A program made the translations under genes and the position numbers. Source: Hymenobacter sp. BT18 (GTDB lineage: Bacteria; Bacteroidota; Bacteroidia; Cytophagales; Hymenobacteraceae). Taken from it: DNA of 64,000 nucleotides. The DNA lies in the NCBI RefSeq assembly GCF_012273015.1, contig NZ_CP050954.1, forward strand, positions 2,046,001 to 2,110,000. Reading direction: 5' to 3'. Positions 16,454 to 26,066 of this stretch are shown piece by piece (within the stretch, counting starts at the first letter, position 1; every line of letters begins with the position of its first letter). The notes below the pieces were generated by a model that worked only from the letters and a program-made list of their open reading frames with translations, made no database searches and was not told the DNA's origin.

Positions 16454-17092
16454 TTAATGGTCACTCATCACGCCGGCCTCTACTGCCGTGCCCAGCCGGT
16501 TCTCGGGCGGGGGCACGGGGCAGGAATAGCCGGTCTGATAAGCACAGTATGGGTTATAAGCCCGGTTGAAGTCGAGCAGCACCTGTCCGCTGCGGAGCTG
16601 GCCCCGGCGCAAGTCCAGGTAGCGGCCGCCGCCGTAGCTGCCGCGGCCGTTGGTACGGTCGGTGAAGGGCACAAACAGGTAGTCACGATACTCGGGGTTC
16701 TGTTGCAGATCCAGGCTCTGATATACGGTAAGCTGCCGGGGCTTACCGCCGAGCATGAATTCCAGCACCCCATACTTGCGGTACAAGGGCCGCCGGGTGG
16801 TGCTGGTCTGCATGGGAAACGGGGCCGCCAGCGAATCGGGTACGAAGCGCGCCCGCACGCAGGCGGCATAGTTGACCCGGTAAAACGACAGCCCGGTAAA
16901 AGCCTTCCGGGCAGCGCGCGGCAGCGGCGTGCGGGTAGAGTCGCGGAACTCGGCGTTGAGTTCCTGCTGGAAGGCGGCCACCTGCCGGGCGTGTTCGGCC
17001 GGCGTGAGCGGTAAAACGTCGGCAGTCTGGGCCAGTGCGGCCGCAACCGTGAGCCAGAGGAAGCTTACCAGGCAGAGAAAGAATGCGCGCAT
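16454..17092 (-). CDS. DUF1684 secreted protein
   Basis: 212 residues with a cleavable signal peptide (about 1-21, ending ALAQ). The remainder matches DUF1684: YGVLEFMLGGKPRQLTVYQS, YLFVPFTDRTNGRGSYGGGR, YLDL, then DFNRAYNPYCAYQTGYSCP and PPPENRL close to the C-terminus. The Cys residues in that last block are typical. Function of the family is unknown; it is common in Bacteroidota and Actinobacteria as a secreted protein. Located upstream of the exonuclease and divergent from polA. Confidence 0.9.
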   Translation of the reverse strand: MRAFFLCLVSFLWLTVAAALAQTADVLPLTPAEHARQVAAFQQELNAEFRDSTRTPLPRAARKAFTGLSFYRVNYAACVRARFVPDSLAAPFPMQTSTTRRPLYRKYGVLEFMLGGKPRQLTVYQSLDLQQNPEYRDYLFVPFTDRTNGRGSYGGGRYLDLRRGQLRSGQVLLDFNRAYNPYCAYQTGYSCPVPPPENRLGTAVEAGVMSDH

Positions 17093-17235
17093 ACCCGCAA
17101 AGAAACAATAAACCCTCTGCGGGCAGGCGCAAAATTCCGGAGTTCTTCCATCAGTCAGCCTAAAATTTGCGTAATCCCGGGGGCAGGCCGCTGGTTGTGC
17201 TGGCCTGCCTCCTTGCCTTCCGTACCTTCGCCCCT

Positions 17236-20121
17236 ATGACTCCCGACGCCCCCGCTGCCCAACCCCACAAGCTTTTCCTGCTCGACGCCTTTGCTCTGAT
17301 CTACCGCGCCCACTTTGCCTTCAGCAAAAACCCGCGCGTGAACTCCAAGGGCCTGAACACCGGGGCCATCCTGGGCTTTACTAATACGCTGGTGGAGGTG
17401 CTGCAGAAGGAAAAGCCCACCCACATTGGGGTAGCCTTTGATGCGGCCAAGAAAACCTTCCGCCACGAGCAGTTTGCCGAGTACAAGGCCCAGCGCCAGG
17501 CCATGCCCGAAGACATTGGGCTGGCCATTCCCTACATCAAGCGCATTATCAAGGCCTTTCACATTCCCATCTTGATGGTGGAAGGCTTCGAGGCCGATGA
17601 CGTGATTGGCACCCTGGCCCGCCGCGCCGAGGCCCAGGGCTTCGGGGAGGTGTTCATGATGACGCCGGACAAAGACTACTGCCAGCTCGTTACCGACTGC
17701 ATCAAGATTTACCGGCCGGCTTTCATGGGCAATGCCGCCGAAGTGCTGGACGTGCAGCACGTGCTGCAGCGCTTCGAGATTGAGCGTCCCGAGCAGGTAA
17801 TCGACATCCTGGGCTTGCAGGGCGACGCTTCCGACAACATTCCCGGCATTCCCGGCATCGGCGAAAAGACGGCCAAAACCCTGATTCAGAAGTACGGCTC
17901 GGTGGAAAACCTGATTGCCAACGTGCACGAGCTCAAAGGCAAGCAGCAGGAAAACGTGCGCAACTTCGCCGAGCAGGGTTTGATGAGCAAGGAGCTGGCC
18001 ACCATTCACCTGGACGTGCCCATTGAGTTTGAGGCCGAAAAGCTGGTGCTGGACAAGCCCGACGAAAATGAGCTGCGCCAGTTGTTTGAGGAGCTGGAAT
18101 TCCGGCAGCTGGCCGCCCGCGTGCTGGGCGGGGGCAGCCCGGGCAGCACCAGCACCGCCCCTACCCCGCGCGGGGCCCGGCGGCCTAAAGTAGCCGAGGG
18201 CCAGGGTAGCTTGTTTGGCTCTTCCGCCGACGCAGCGGTAGGCATAGCCGCCGAGGAAGGCGAAACCGGCTCCTTTGGGGCTCCCGCCGGGCCGCGCCTG
18301 ACGTTGCAGGATGTGCCGCACCAGTACCACCTGATTGATACACCGGAGCTGCGCAAGTCCCTGCTTGAATTCCTGTTGCAGCAAACGGAGGTCAGCTTCG
18401 ACACCGAAACCACCGGCCTCGACACCATGACGGCCCGGTTGGTGGGGCTGTCGTTTTGCTGGCTACCCGGCGAGGCCTACTACGTGCCCGTGCCGCACGA
18501 TGACCACGCCGCCGCCCAGGCGCTGGTAAATGAGTTCTGCCCGTTCTTCGAGGCCGCGCACATCACCAAAGTGGGCCAGAACATCAAGTACGACCTTACT
18601 ATTCTCAAGCACTACAAGGTGCAGGTGAGCGGTCCGCTGTTCGACACCATGCTGGCTCACTACCTGCTGGAGCCCGATATGCGCCACAACATGGACGTGC
18701 TGGCCGAAACCTACCTGCACTACACACCCGTGAGCATTCTGGAGCTCATCGGCCCGAAAGGCAAAAATCAGAAAACTATGGCCGACCTGCCCCCGGCCGA
18801 GGTGTCGGACTACGCCTGCGAGGACGCCGACGTGACGCTGCAGCTCAAGCATGTGTTCGAGCCCATGCTCAAGGAAGTAGGACTGCTGGACTTGCTCAAC
18901 CAAGTAGAAAATCCGCTGGTGCCGGTGCTGGCCGATATTGAGTACGAAGGCGTGAAAATTGACTCTTCGGCCATGGGCGAGTACTCAGCCGAGCTGCAGG
19001 GCTACATCCAGGATATTGAAAAGCAGATTTTCTCGGAAGCCGGGCAGGAGTTCAACATCGGCTCCCCCAAGCAGCTGGGCGAAGTGCTGTTTGATAAGAT
19101 GGGCCTGGGAGGCGGCAAAATCAAGAAAACGAAAACCGGGCAGTACGCTACCGGCGAGGAAATCCTGAGCCAGCTGGCGGCCGATGCGCCCATTGCCGGG
19201 CTGATTCTGGAACACCGCCAGCTTACCAAACTGCGCAGCACCTACGTGGAGGCCCTGCCCCAGCTGGTGTGCGAAGTAGATGGCCGCGTGCATACCTCCT
19301 TCAACCAGGCCGTAACGGCCACGGGCCGCCTCAGCAGCACCAACCCCAACCTGCAGAACATTCCCATTCGTACCGAAAAAGGCCGCGAAATCCGGAAAGC
19401 CTTCGTGCCCCGCGACGAGAACCACGTGCTACTGGCCGCCGACTACTCTCAGGTGGAGTTGCGCATCATGGCCGACTTCTCGGGCGACAAAACCATGATT
19501 GAAGCCTTTCGCCAGGGCCTCGACATTCATACCAGCACGGCCAGCAAGGTATTCCACGTGCCGCTGACGGAGGTAGACGGGGAGATGCGCCGCAAGGCCA
19601 AAACCGTCAACTTTGGCATCATCTACGGCATTTCGGCATTCGGCTTGGCCCAGCGCATCGGTATTTCGCGCAAGGAAGCCACCGAGATTATCGACACCTA
19701 CTTCCAGGAGTTTTCGTCGGTAAAGCAGTTCATGGACGACAGCATCAACAAGGCCCGGGAGCTGGAATATGCCACCACGTTGCTGGGCCGCCGCCGCTAC
19801 CTGCGTGACATCAACTCGCGCAACGCCACCCTGCGCGGCTACACCGAGCGCAACGCCATCAACGCCCCCATCCAGGGCACGGCCGCCGACATCATTAAGA
19901 TGGCCATGATCAACATCCACGAGTGGCTGATTCAGGAAAAGCTCGGCACCAAGATGATCCTGCAGGTCCACGACGAACTGGTGTTCGACGCGGTGCAGGA
20001 GGAAGTAGAATTCATTACCCCCAAGATCAAAGAGCTGATGTCCAACGCCTTGCTGCTCCCCCACGGCGTGCCCCTGGAGGTAGAAGTAGGCACCGGCCGC
20101 AACTGGCTGCAGGCTCACTAA
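17236..20121 (+). CDS. polA: DNA polymerase I
   Basis: 961 residues with all three Pol I domains. The 5'-3' flap exonuclease occupies about 1-290 (KLFLLDAFALIYRAHFAF, VEGFEADDVIGTLA, GDASDNIPGIPGIGEKTA). A linker with acidic and low-complexity stretches follows. The 3'-5' proofreading domain starts at about 375 and has an intact FDTETTG (Asp389). The polymerase domain carries motif A DYSQVELRIMADFS (Asp736), motif B RRKAKTVNFGIIYGIS and motif C QVHDELVFD (Asp913). The proofreading site is therefore expected to be active. It fills gaps and removes RNA primers. The start at 17236 matches the family. A TACCTTCG sequence lies 6 bp before it. It ends at a strong hairpin. Confidence 0.98.
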   Translation: MTPDAPAAQPHKLFLLDAFALIYRAHFAFSKNPRVNSKGLNTGAILGFTNTLVEVLQKEKPTHIGVAFDAAKKTFRHEQFAEYKAQRQAMPEDIGLAIPYIKRIIKAFHIPILMVEGFEADDVIGTLARRAEAQGFGEVFMMTPDKDYCQLVTDCIKIYRPAFMGNAAEVLDVQHVLQRFEIERPEQVIDILGLQGDASDNIPGIPGIGEKTAKTLIQKYGSVENLIANVHELKGKQQENVRNFAEQGLMSKELATIHLDVPIEFEAEKLVLDKPDENELRQLFEELEFRQLAARVLGGGSPGSTSTAPTPRGARRPKVAEGQGSLFGSSADAAVGIAAEEGETGSFGAPAGPRLTLQDVPHQYHLIDTPELRKSLLEFLLQQTEVSFDTETTGLDTMTARLVGLSFCWLPGEAYYVPVPHDDHAAAQALVNEFCPFFEAAHITKVGQNIKYDLTILKHYKVQVSGPLFDTMLAHYLLEPDMRHNMDVLAETYLHYTPVSILELIGPKGKNQKTMADLPPAEVSDYACEDADVTLQLKHVFEPMLKEVGLLDLLNQVENPLVPVLADIEYEGVKIDSSAMGEYSAELQGYIQDIEKQIFSEAGQEFNIGSPKQLGEVLFDKMGLGGGKIKKTKTGQYATGEEILSQLAADAPIAGLILEHRQLTKLRSTYVEALPQLVCEVDGRVHTSFNQAVTATGRLSSTNPNLQNIPIRTEKGREIRKAFVPRDENHVLLAADYSQVELRIMADFSGDKTMIEAFRQGLDIHTSTASKVFHVPLTEVDGEMRRKAKTVNFGIIYGISAFGLAQRIGISRKEATEIIDTYFQEFSSVKQFMDDSINKARELEYATTLLGRRRYLRDINSRNATLRGYTERNAINAPIQGTAADIIKMAMINIHEWLIQEKLGTKMILQVHDELVFDAVQEEVEFITPKIKELMSNALLLPHGVPLEVEVGTGRNWLQAH

Positions 20122-20147
20122 GACCAGGGCTCAACCTGACATATACA

Positions 20148-20195
20148 CATCAAAAAACGCCCGTTTCTCGATTGAGAAACGGGCGTTTTTTGATG
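20148..20195. terminator. Hairpin terminator after polA
   Basis: Perfect 22-bp stem starting CATCAAAAAACGCCCGTTTC with a 4-base loop; the T-run follows the stem on both strands, so it also serves the convergent lipoprotein gene. Confidence 0.93.
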
Positions 20196-20208
20196 CAGCT
20201 ACTGCGTC

Positions 20209-20661
20209 TTATTCGCCTACATAAGTCGTACGGGTAGTGGTAACAACCCCATTATCCGTGTCCTGGGTGGTTAGTACCAACTTGTTCTCGCTCAACTCGG
20301 TTATATCGAATTCGACGGCAGCAATAAATACTGTAATCAGCAGCTTTGAGTCGTTGGATGTCAGGGTCCAATTACCGGCGAACTGCTGCGGATCCGATGG
20401 GTCGCATTTGGTTTTTCCTTCGTCGGCAATGAATATCCCATTGGCCATGAATTTCGCCAGATCGTCCTTCGTACAGTCCTCTTCGCTACTAAAAGTGTCC
20501 TGAGTATTTGAACCAACGGTTTCCGTCTGGGCCGTTACGCGCCAGCTTTTTGCCATTAGCAACTCGCTTTTGGACTTTGGAGCCGGGTCTTTGTCTTTGC
20601 CGCAGCCAAAAAATGCGCTACTGGCTACGATAGCCAAGGCGAGGAAAGGAATACGCTTCAT
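20209..20661 (-). CDS. Small lipoprotein, lipocalin-like
   Basis: 150 residues. Lipoprotein signal MKRIPFLALAIVASSAFFGC (Cys20), a Lys/Asp-rich tether, then a domain starting LLMAKSWRVTAQTE with later WTLTSNDSKLLI and LSENKLVLTTQ. This is the pattern of Bacteroidota lipocalin-like lipoproteins, which probably bind hydrophobic ligands or act as envelope accessory proteins. AT-richer than the flanking genes. The start at 20661 gives the lipobox. Alone in its transcription unit. Confidence 0.78.
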   Translation of the reverse strand: MKRIPFLALAIVASSAFFGCGKDKDPAPKSKSELLMAKSWRVTAQTETVGSNTQDTFSSEEDCTKDDLAKFMANGIFIADEGKTKCDPSDPQQFAGNWTLTSNDSKLLITVFIAAVEFDITELSENKLVLTTQDTDNGVVTTTRTTYVGE

Positions 20662-21013
20662 TGAATTGATATGATAAAAAGGTGAATGAATACACAAGTG
20701 ATACCTGTAATTATGCTAGTATGAAAACTGATTAAAAATCATACTGCGTTAACTATCCGCCGCTATTACCTTATCCCTTGCGGTCCGAAGATAAGAGGGA
20801 CCGGATGATAATTCCTAAGCGGGCTCCATTCATCTATCACCTATTTGGCCTGTCATATCAGGATGCGCCCCCGGCTCCTAAGGGCGTATCTGGCTGCTCC
20901 TGAGTCGCGGCTTTTGCGGGTCTTTCCTCGTAAAATACTGCCCCTGGGTTCTATCCACAGTCGATACTTAGTCGTATAGCCCATCCGTACCGCTCACCCT
21001 ACAACCTGCCCGC
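20662..21013. other. Gene-free stretch upstream of the lipocalin-like gene and the DoxX gene
   Basis: About 350 bp between two divergent genes. The part next to the lipoprotein gene is AT-rich (20670-20760) and probably holds its promoter. I see no open frame with protein-like content, no hairpin and no repeat belonging to the classes found elsewhere here. Confidence 0.5.
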
Positions 21014-21466
21014 ATGGCTTCTCACCCCCACACCACTACCCTGCAAAACGTAGCCCGCGCTCTGATGGGCACCTTTATGGTGGCCGCCGGTACCGGCCAC
21101 CTCACGTTTCAGCGCCGGGAGTTTCAGGCCCAGGTACCCGACTTTGTGCCGCTGAGCAAGGATACCACGGTACTGGCTTCGGGGGTGGTGGAAATCGGGC
21201 TGGGGCTGGCGTTGCTGCTGGCCAAAGGCCGCAACCGGCAATTGATGGGCATAGGCTTGGCAGCTTTCTACGCGGCCGTCTTCCCCGGCAACATCCACCA
21301 GTATACGCATCATCTCTCCGCCTTTGGCCTCGATACGGATGAAAAGCGGCTGGGGCGCTTGTTTCTGCAGCCGGTGCTCATGGGCTGGGCGCTGTGGTCG
21401 ACGGGGGCACTATCCTTATCATCCCGAGCCAAGGCAACACGGCCGACATCATCAAGGCGGCCATAA
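21014..21466 (+). CDS. DoxX family membrane protein
   Basis: 150 residues, four hydrophobic segments (about 15-32, 58-76, 80-98, 120-137). Features of the DoxX/DoxD-like group: RALMGTFMVAAGTGHLTF, FVPLSKDTTVLASGVVEIGLGLALLL and an amphipathic helix before the last membrane segment. Related proteins are small integral membrane proteins with loosely defined roles in redox or quinone-linked processes. The last 15 residues (SLSSRAKATRPTSSRRP) are atypically basic and may be an extension. No obvious operon partner; a hairpin terminator lies 144 bp downstream. Confidence 0.82.
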   Translation: MASHPHTTTLQNVARALMGTFMVAAGTGHLTFQRREFQAQVPDFVPLSKDTTVLASGVVEIGLGLALLLAKGRNRQLMGIGLAAFYAAVFPGNIHQYTHHLSAFGLDTDEKRLGRLFLQPVLMGWALWSTGALSLSSRAKATRPTSSRRP

Positions 21467-21609
21467 CCAACCTCTCAGCATGGTGGGGCCGGAAAAGCTT
21501 CGCAGCAAGGCAATGCTGTAAGCTCACGATGCCTCATTTCCGCCGTAGGGCACAAGGAATTGGATAGTCTAACAACCAGACCCAAAAGCTTTGGGCCAAT
21601 AACCTACTG

Positions 21610-21666
21610 CTATACAAAAGGCCCCGGTTTGCGCACTTGTTGGGCAAACCGGGGCCTTTTGTATAG
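21610..21666. terminator. Hairpin terminator between doxX-like gene and kbl
   Basis: 22-bp perfect stem beginning CTATACAAAAGGCCCCGGTT, 13-base loop, between convergent genes, usable in both directions. Confidence 0.92.
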
Positions 21667-21686
21667 AGCCTAGATAGCAAGATGGC

Positions 21687-22934
21687 TTAGGGCGTGTTGG
21701 TTACTACCTGGCCTGCTTCGGGCTGCTGGGCGCTGCGGTCTTTCAGGGTGCCCAGTTCCCGGCCTACCGCAATAAAGGCCGCAATAGCCTTTTCCAAATG
21801 GGCGCGGGTATGCGCCGCCGACAGCTGCACCCGGATGCGGGCCTGCCCCTTCGGCACTACGGGGAAGTAGAAGCCCACGACGTAAATGCCTTTTTCGAGC
21901 ATTTTGGCGGCAAACTCCTGGGCCAACTTGGCATCGTAGAGCATAACGGGCACGATGGGATGCTCGCCGGGCTTGATGTCGAAGCCGGCTTCCGTCATTT
22001 TCTCCCGGAAGTACTTGGTGTTTTGCTCCAGCTGGTCGCGCAGGGCCGTGCTTTCGGTGAGCAGTTCCAGCACCCGCAGGGAGGCGCCCACAATAGCCGG
22101 CGCGAGGGTGTTGCTGAATAGGTACGGGCGGCTACGCTGGCGCAGCATGTCGATGATTTCCTTGCGGCCCGAGGTGAAGCCGCCCATAGCCCCGCCCAGG
22201 GCCTTGCCCAGCGTACCCGTGATGATGTCGACGCGGCCCATGGCGTTGCGGTACTCGTGGGTGCCGCGGCCGGTTTTGCCCAGGAAGCCCATGGAGTGGC
22301 ACTCGTCTATCATCACCAGGGCCTGGTACTTATCGGCCAGGTCGCAGATTTTGTCGAGCTGGGCAATGGTGCCGTCCATGGAGAAGGAGCCGTCCGTCAC
22401 GATGATGCGGTGGCGCGTGCCTTTGGCTACGGCATCCTGCAGCTGAAGCTCCAGGTCCTGCATGTCGTTGTGATTGTAGCGGTAGCGCTGGGCCTTGCAC
22501 AGGCGCACCCCGTCGATGATGGAGGCGTGGTTCAGCGCGTCACTAATAATAGCGTCCTGCTCGTTGAATAGGGGCTCGAACACCCCGCCGTTGGCGTCGA
22601 AGGCGGCGGCGTAAAGGATGGTGTCTTCAGTGCCCAGGAACTCGGCCAGCTTTTTTTCCAGCTCTTTGTGAATATCCTGGGTGCCGCAGATAAAGCGCAC
22701 CGACGATAGGCCGTAGCCGTGGGTGTCAATGGCTTCTTTGGCCGCTTTGATTACCTCGGGGTGGGAGGACAAGCCCAGGTAGTTGTTGGCGCAGAAGTTC
22801 AGCACTTCGCCGGCTTCCTGGGTTTCAATTTCGGCGCCCTGGGGCGAGGTTATCACGCGTTCCTTCTTGTAGAGGCCCGCGTCTTTGATTTCCTGGAGCT
22901 GCTGCTGGAGGTCGGGTTGGAGGGTGGTGTACAT
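21687..22934 (-). CDS. kbl: Glycine C-acetyltransferase (2-amino-3-ketobutyrate CoA ligase)
   Basis: 415 residues. PLP enzyme that cleaves 2-amino-3-oxobutyrate with CoA to glycine and acetyl-CoA, the second step of threonine breakdown. Seen: fold-type I alpha-oxoamine synthase pattern with [11 protein letters not shown] (51-60), [25 protein letters not shown] (181-188), MIDECHSMG (208-216) and the PLP lysine in [10 protein letters not shown] (Lys244). Its partner dehydrogenase lies 2.1 kb away on the other strand (25079-26065), with TerC and a patatin between. The start at 22934 matches E. coli Kbl spacing. Confidence 0.96.
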   Translation of the reverse strand: MYTTLQPDLQQQLQEIKDAGLYKKERVITSPQGAEIETQEAGEVLNFCANNYLGLSSHPEVIKAAKEAIDTHGYGLSSVRFICGTQDIHKELEKKLAEFLGTEDTILYAAAFDANGGVFEPLFNEQDAIISDALNHASIIDGVRLCKAQRYRYNHNDMQDLELQLQDAVAKGTRHRIIVTDGSFSMDGTIAQLDKICDLADKYQALVMIDECHSMGFLGKTGRGTHEYRNAMGRVDIITGTLGKALGGAMGGFTSGRKEIIDMLRQRSRPYLFSNTLAPAIVGASLRVLELLTESTALRDQLEQNTKYFREKMTEAGFDIKPGEHPIVPVMLYDAKLAQEFAAKMLEKGIYVVGFYFPVVPKGQARIRVQLSAAHTRAHLEKAIAAFIAVGRELGTLKDRSAQQPEAGQVVTNTP

Positions 22935-23018
22935 AAGGTGAACAAGCGAATGGGTGAATGAGTGGGCGGTTATGCGAAAGTACGGAGGCTTTTGGTACGG
23001 CATTGCGCCGGCGTGGTG

Positions 23019-23026
23019 TAGGTTTG
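23019..23026 (+). promoter_or_regulatory. -7 box of terC promoter
   Basis: TAGGTTTG matches the Bacteroidota -7 consensus TAnnTTTG, 69 bp before the terC start. The nearest TTTG upstream (22991-22994) is 24 bp away, slightly long for a -33 box. Confidence 0.45.
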
Positions 23027-23095
23027 CAGTTGGCTGGCCCGTCAGCCTTTCCCCCGGCTCGTCCGTATCACTCGTCCGGCTCTACCGCATCCTGC

Positions 23096-23872
23096 ATGAA
23101 CGTACATATCCAACAAATTCTGGACAACCCGCTGGCGGCGCTGGCTATTGTGGGCAACCTTATCATCATTGAAAGCCTGTTGAGCGTGGATAACGCCGCT
23201 GTGCTGGCGACCATGGTGGGCGACTTGCCCAAGGAGCAGCGCCAGAAGGCCCTGCGCTACGGCATCATTGGAGCCTACGTGTTCCGGGGGCTGTGCATTG
23301 TGTTTGCCTCGTTTCTGATTGAGTTCTGGTTTCTCAAGCCCCTCGGCGGCCTCTACCTGCTGTACCTGGCCTACGCCCAGTTCAAGCCCAGAAACCACGG
23401 CAGCTCCGACGACGACCAGGGCCCCGACAAAGAGAAAAGCTGGGTATACCGGCACACGCTGGGTTTGTTTGGGCAGTTCTGGGCCACGGTGGCCCTCATC
23501 GAGCTGATGGACCTGGCCTTTTCCATCGACAACGTGTTTGCCGTGGTGGCCTTCACCGACAACCTGATTCTGATTTGCCTGGGCGTGTTTATCGGGATTC
23601 TGGCCATGCGGCTGGTGGCCCAGGCCTTCGTGCTACTCATGGCCAAGTACCCGTTTCTCGAAACCGCCGCCTTCCTGGTTATCGGTATTCTGGGGCTGAA
23701 GCTGCTGCTCTCCCTGGTGGAGCACTACCAGCCCGAATCGGCCTTCAGCCGCTTCCTAGGCAGCCACGCCGCCGACGTGGGCCTGACGGTGCTGACGGTA
23801 GTTATTTTCCTGATCCCGCTGCTCACCTCCTACTTTTTCAACGTGCCCAAGCGCAACCATTTTCCGCGGTAA
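23096..23872 (+). CDS. TerC family integral membrane protein
   Basis: 258 residues with about seven membrane helices. Characteristic acidic TerC motifs: ESLLSVDNAAVLATMV (about 26-41) and, in the second half, ELMDLAFSIDNVFAVVAFTDN. TerC proteins are implicated in metal handling, notably manganese efflux loaded onto secreted proteins, and in tellurite resistance operons; no ter genes are near, so a metal-exporter role is more likely. The start at 23096 is the Met after a non-homologous upstream extension. It ends 8 bp before the convergent patatin gene. Confidence 0.92.
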   Translation: MNVHIQQILDNPLAALAIVGNLIIIESLLSVDNAAVLATMVGDLPKEQRQKALRYGIIGAYVFRGLCIVFASFLIEFWFLKPLGGLYLLYLAYAQFKPRNHGSSDDDQGPDKEKSWVYRHTLGLFGQFWATVALIELMDLAFSIDNVFAVVAFTDNLILICLGVFIGILAMRLVAQAFVLLMAKYPFLETAAFLVIGILGLKLLLSLVEHYQPESAFSRFLGSHAADVGLTVLTVVIFLIPLLTSYFFNVPKRNHFPR

Positions 23873-23880
23873 CCGGGTCC

Positions 23881-24957
23881 CTACCGGCTTGCCGCCTCAG
23901 CCCGATTGAAAAACGCCTGCACGCCCTGCCGGCCGCTGTCCATCAGCTCCTGTTTTTGCGGGGCGGATAGCCGCTTGATTTTGGGGTTGAACCCGCGCGT
24001 GTCGATGCTGATGGTGCGGGGCCAGTCTTCGGGGCGGGGGGCGTTCAGGTTTTCCAGGGCTACCGTGTACAGTGCCCCGATGTAGGAACCAAAGTCCTGC
24101 ACCGCGTAAGGTGCCAGCTGCTGCCGGCCCCCGGGGCGCGTGTCGTAGGCCACTTGCTCGGCGCGGTCGAGGCGCAAACCCAGCGTTTCGGGGTTGATAA
24201 AAGGCCCGGCGGCTCCAGGAAGGTAGCGCGGGTGGTCAAATAAATCCAGCGGGTAGTTGGCCAGCAGGCCCCCATCTACCACCACTTCCACCAGCTGTCC
24301 TTTGGCCGGGTGCGGCACCACGTGGCCGGCGGTATCCAGCAGCACGGCCCGGAAGTAGAGCGGGATGCTCATGCTGATGCGCACGGCGTCGGCCACGCGC
24401 ATATCCGGGTGGGTTTCGTAGCTGAACGTCTGGCGGCACTGGCGGGTGAGGTTGGTGCCGGTGGTGTACAGGTCGCGGAAGCGGGCCGGCTCCTGCTGCG
24501 CCAGCACGTGTAGCTCGGCCAGCGTGAGGTGGGGGCGCTGGGTTTTGCGGGCCACCAGCTCGGTGAGGTAGCGCGTGAGCTGGTCGCCGCGGTACCAGCC
24601 GTATTGGCGGATCAGGCGCGTGCTGCCCCCGAAAAACAGCCCCCGGCCGTCGTTGAGGCGCTGCACGGGCGTTTGATTTACCACGTCAATGATTTCCTGG
24701 GGCGAGTAGCCCACCGCCAGCAGGGCCGCCTGAATGGCCCCGGCCGAGGTGCCGCCCACCCGCCGAATACCGGCCAGCACACCCCGGCTTTCCAGCTCCT
24801 GCAGCGCGCCCCCGTAGGCAATGCCCCGAATACCGCCGCCCTCCATCACCAGGTTGCGGTACACCGGGCGAGCAGCCGGCTCCGGGCTTTGTGCCGACGC
24901 GGAAACGGTGGGTTGGAGCGCAAACAGCAACACCAGAAATAAAGAGAAGTAGCGCAT
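23881..24957 (-). CDS. Secreted patatin-like phospholipase
   Basis: 358 residues. Signal peptide to about 23 (ASAQ). The patatin domain has the oxyanion motif MEGGGIRGIAYGGAL (38-52), nucleophile elbow GGTSAGAIQAALL with catalytic Ser, and the catalytic Asp in VVVDGGLLANYP. So it is a Ser-Asp dyad acyl hydrolase acting on lipids outside the cytoplasm. No beta-barrel domain or sorting signal follows, so it should stay in the periplasm or be released. Convergent with terC. Confidence 0.93.
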   Translation of the reverse strand: MRYFSLFLVLLFALQPTVSASAQSPEPAARPVYRNLVMEGGGIRGIAYGGALQELESRGVLAGIRRVGGTSAGAIQAALLAVGYSPQEIIDVVNQTPVQRLNDGRGLFFGGSTRLIRQYGWYRGDQLTRYLTELVARKTQRPHLTLAELHVLAQQEPARFRDLYTTGTNLTRQCRQTFSYETHPDMRVADAVRISMSIPLYFRAVLLDTAGHVVPHPAKGQLVEVVVDGGLLANYPLDLFDHPRYLPGAAGPFINPETLGLRLDRAEQVAYDTRPGGRQQLAPYAVQDFGSYIGALYTVALENLNAPRPEDWPRTISIDTRGFNPKIKRLSAPQKQELMDSGRQGVQAFFNRAEAASR

Positions 24958-25043
24958 AGGCAGGTCGATAAGCTATGGGAAGGAGCCGGTCCTTACCCGG
25001 ATGGTTGTATGGGCCGTAGAATGACGCAACTCCGCCGCATCCG

Positions 25044-25051
25044 TATCTTTG
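25044..25051 (+). promoter_or_regulatory. -7 box of tdh promoter
   Basis: TATCTTTG is a perfect match to TAnnTTTG, 27 bp before the tdh ATG. No clear -33 TTTG at the standard distance. Confidence 0.5.
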
Positions 25052-25078
25052 CCCTCCACCCATTCCCCTGTTTTCCGC

Positions 25079-26065
25079 ATGCCTACTTCTTCCTCCGCCC
25101 CCACCCCCGGCGACACCATTCTCGTTATCGGCGCGGGCGGGCAGCTCGGCCTGGAGCTCACCCACGAGCTGCGCCAGCGCTACGGCGCTTCCCACGTAGT
25201 AGCCGCCGACGTACGCACCCCCAAAGACCTCGAAATTCAGCAGGCCGGCCCGTTTGAGCTGCTGGACGTGCTCGACAAAAACCGGCTGACGGAAGTTATC
25301 CAGCAGTACAAGCCCAAGCAGGTATACCACCTCGCGGCGCTGCTGTCGGCCACGGCCGAGAAGAACCCCAAATTTGGCTGGCAGCTGAACATGGATGGTC
25401 TGTTTCACGTGCTCGACGCGGCCGTGGACCTGGGCGTGCAGCAAGTGTACTGGCCCAGCTCCATTGCCGTGTTTGGGCCCGATACGCCCCGCCAGAACAC
25501 GCCCCAGCTCACCATCATGAACCCCAACACGGTGTACGGCATCAGCAAGCTAGCTGGGGAGCAGTGGTGCGAGTGGTACTTCCGCAAGCACGGCCTCGAT
25601 GTGCGCAGCCTGCGCTACCCCGGCCTCATCGGCTACAAGAGCCTGCCCGGCGGCGGCACCACCGACTATGCCGTGGACATCTACCACAAGGCGGTGGCCG
25701 GCGAAAATTATGAGTGCTTCCTTTCCGAGGACACCTACCTGCCCATGATGTATATGCCCGACGCGCTGAAGGCCACCCTCGACCTCATGCACGCCCCCGC
25801 CGACAGCATCAAGGTGCGTAGCTCCTACAACCTGGGCGCCATGAGCTTCAGCCCCCGGGAAATTACGGCCAGCATCCAGCGCCACTATCCCGACTTCCAA
25901 GTTACCTACAAGCCCGACCAGCGTCAGCAGATTGCCGACTCCTGGCCCGCCAGCATCGACGACACCCAGGCCCGCCAGGACTGGAACTGGCAGCCCCAGT
26001 ACAATCTAGATAAGATGACGGACGACATGCTGCTTCACCTGAAGGAAGCTGTGGTGCTGAAGTAG
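25079..26065 (+). CDS. tdh: L-threonine 3-dehydrogenase, epimerase (SDR) type
   Basis: 328 residues. Oxidises L-threonine with NAD to 2-amino-3-oxobutyrate, the substrate of Kbl. It belongs to the extended SDR group, not the zinc alcohol-dehydrogenase type of E. coli: glycine motif VIGAGGQLGLEL (about 17-28), catalytic NTVYGISKLAGEQW with Tyr-x3-Lys, WPSSIAVFGPDTP, and GGGTTDYAVDIYHKAV. This type is found in Cytophaga/Flavobacterium relatives and animals. Start at 25079; TATCTTTG, a perfect -7 box, lies at 25044-25051. The next gene follows after 1 bp. Confidence 0.93.
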   Translation: MPTSSSAPTPGDTILVIGAGGQLGLELTHELRQRYGASHVVAADVRTPKDLEIQQAGPFELLDVLDKNRLTEVIQQYKPKQVYHLAALLSATAEKNPKFGWQLNMDGLFHVLDAAVDLGVQQVYWPSSIAVFGPDTPRQNTPQLTIMNPNTVYGISKLAGEQWCEWYFRKHGLDVRSLRYPGLIGYKSLPGGGTTDYAVDIYHKAVAGENYECFLSEDTYLPMMYMPDALKATLDLMHAPADSIKVRSSYNLGAMSFSPREITASIQRHYPDFQVTYKPDQRQQIADSWPASIDDTQARQDWNWQPQYNLDKMTDDMLLHLKEAVVLK

Positions 26066-26066
26066 T

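Noticed and set aside
17155..18384. Long open frame antisense to polA
   Set aside because: Shadow of the polA coding sequence; no start context or recognisable motif.
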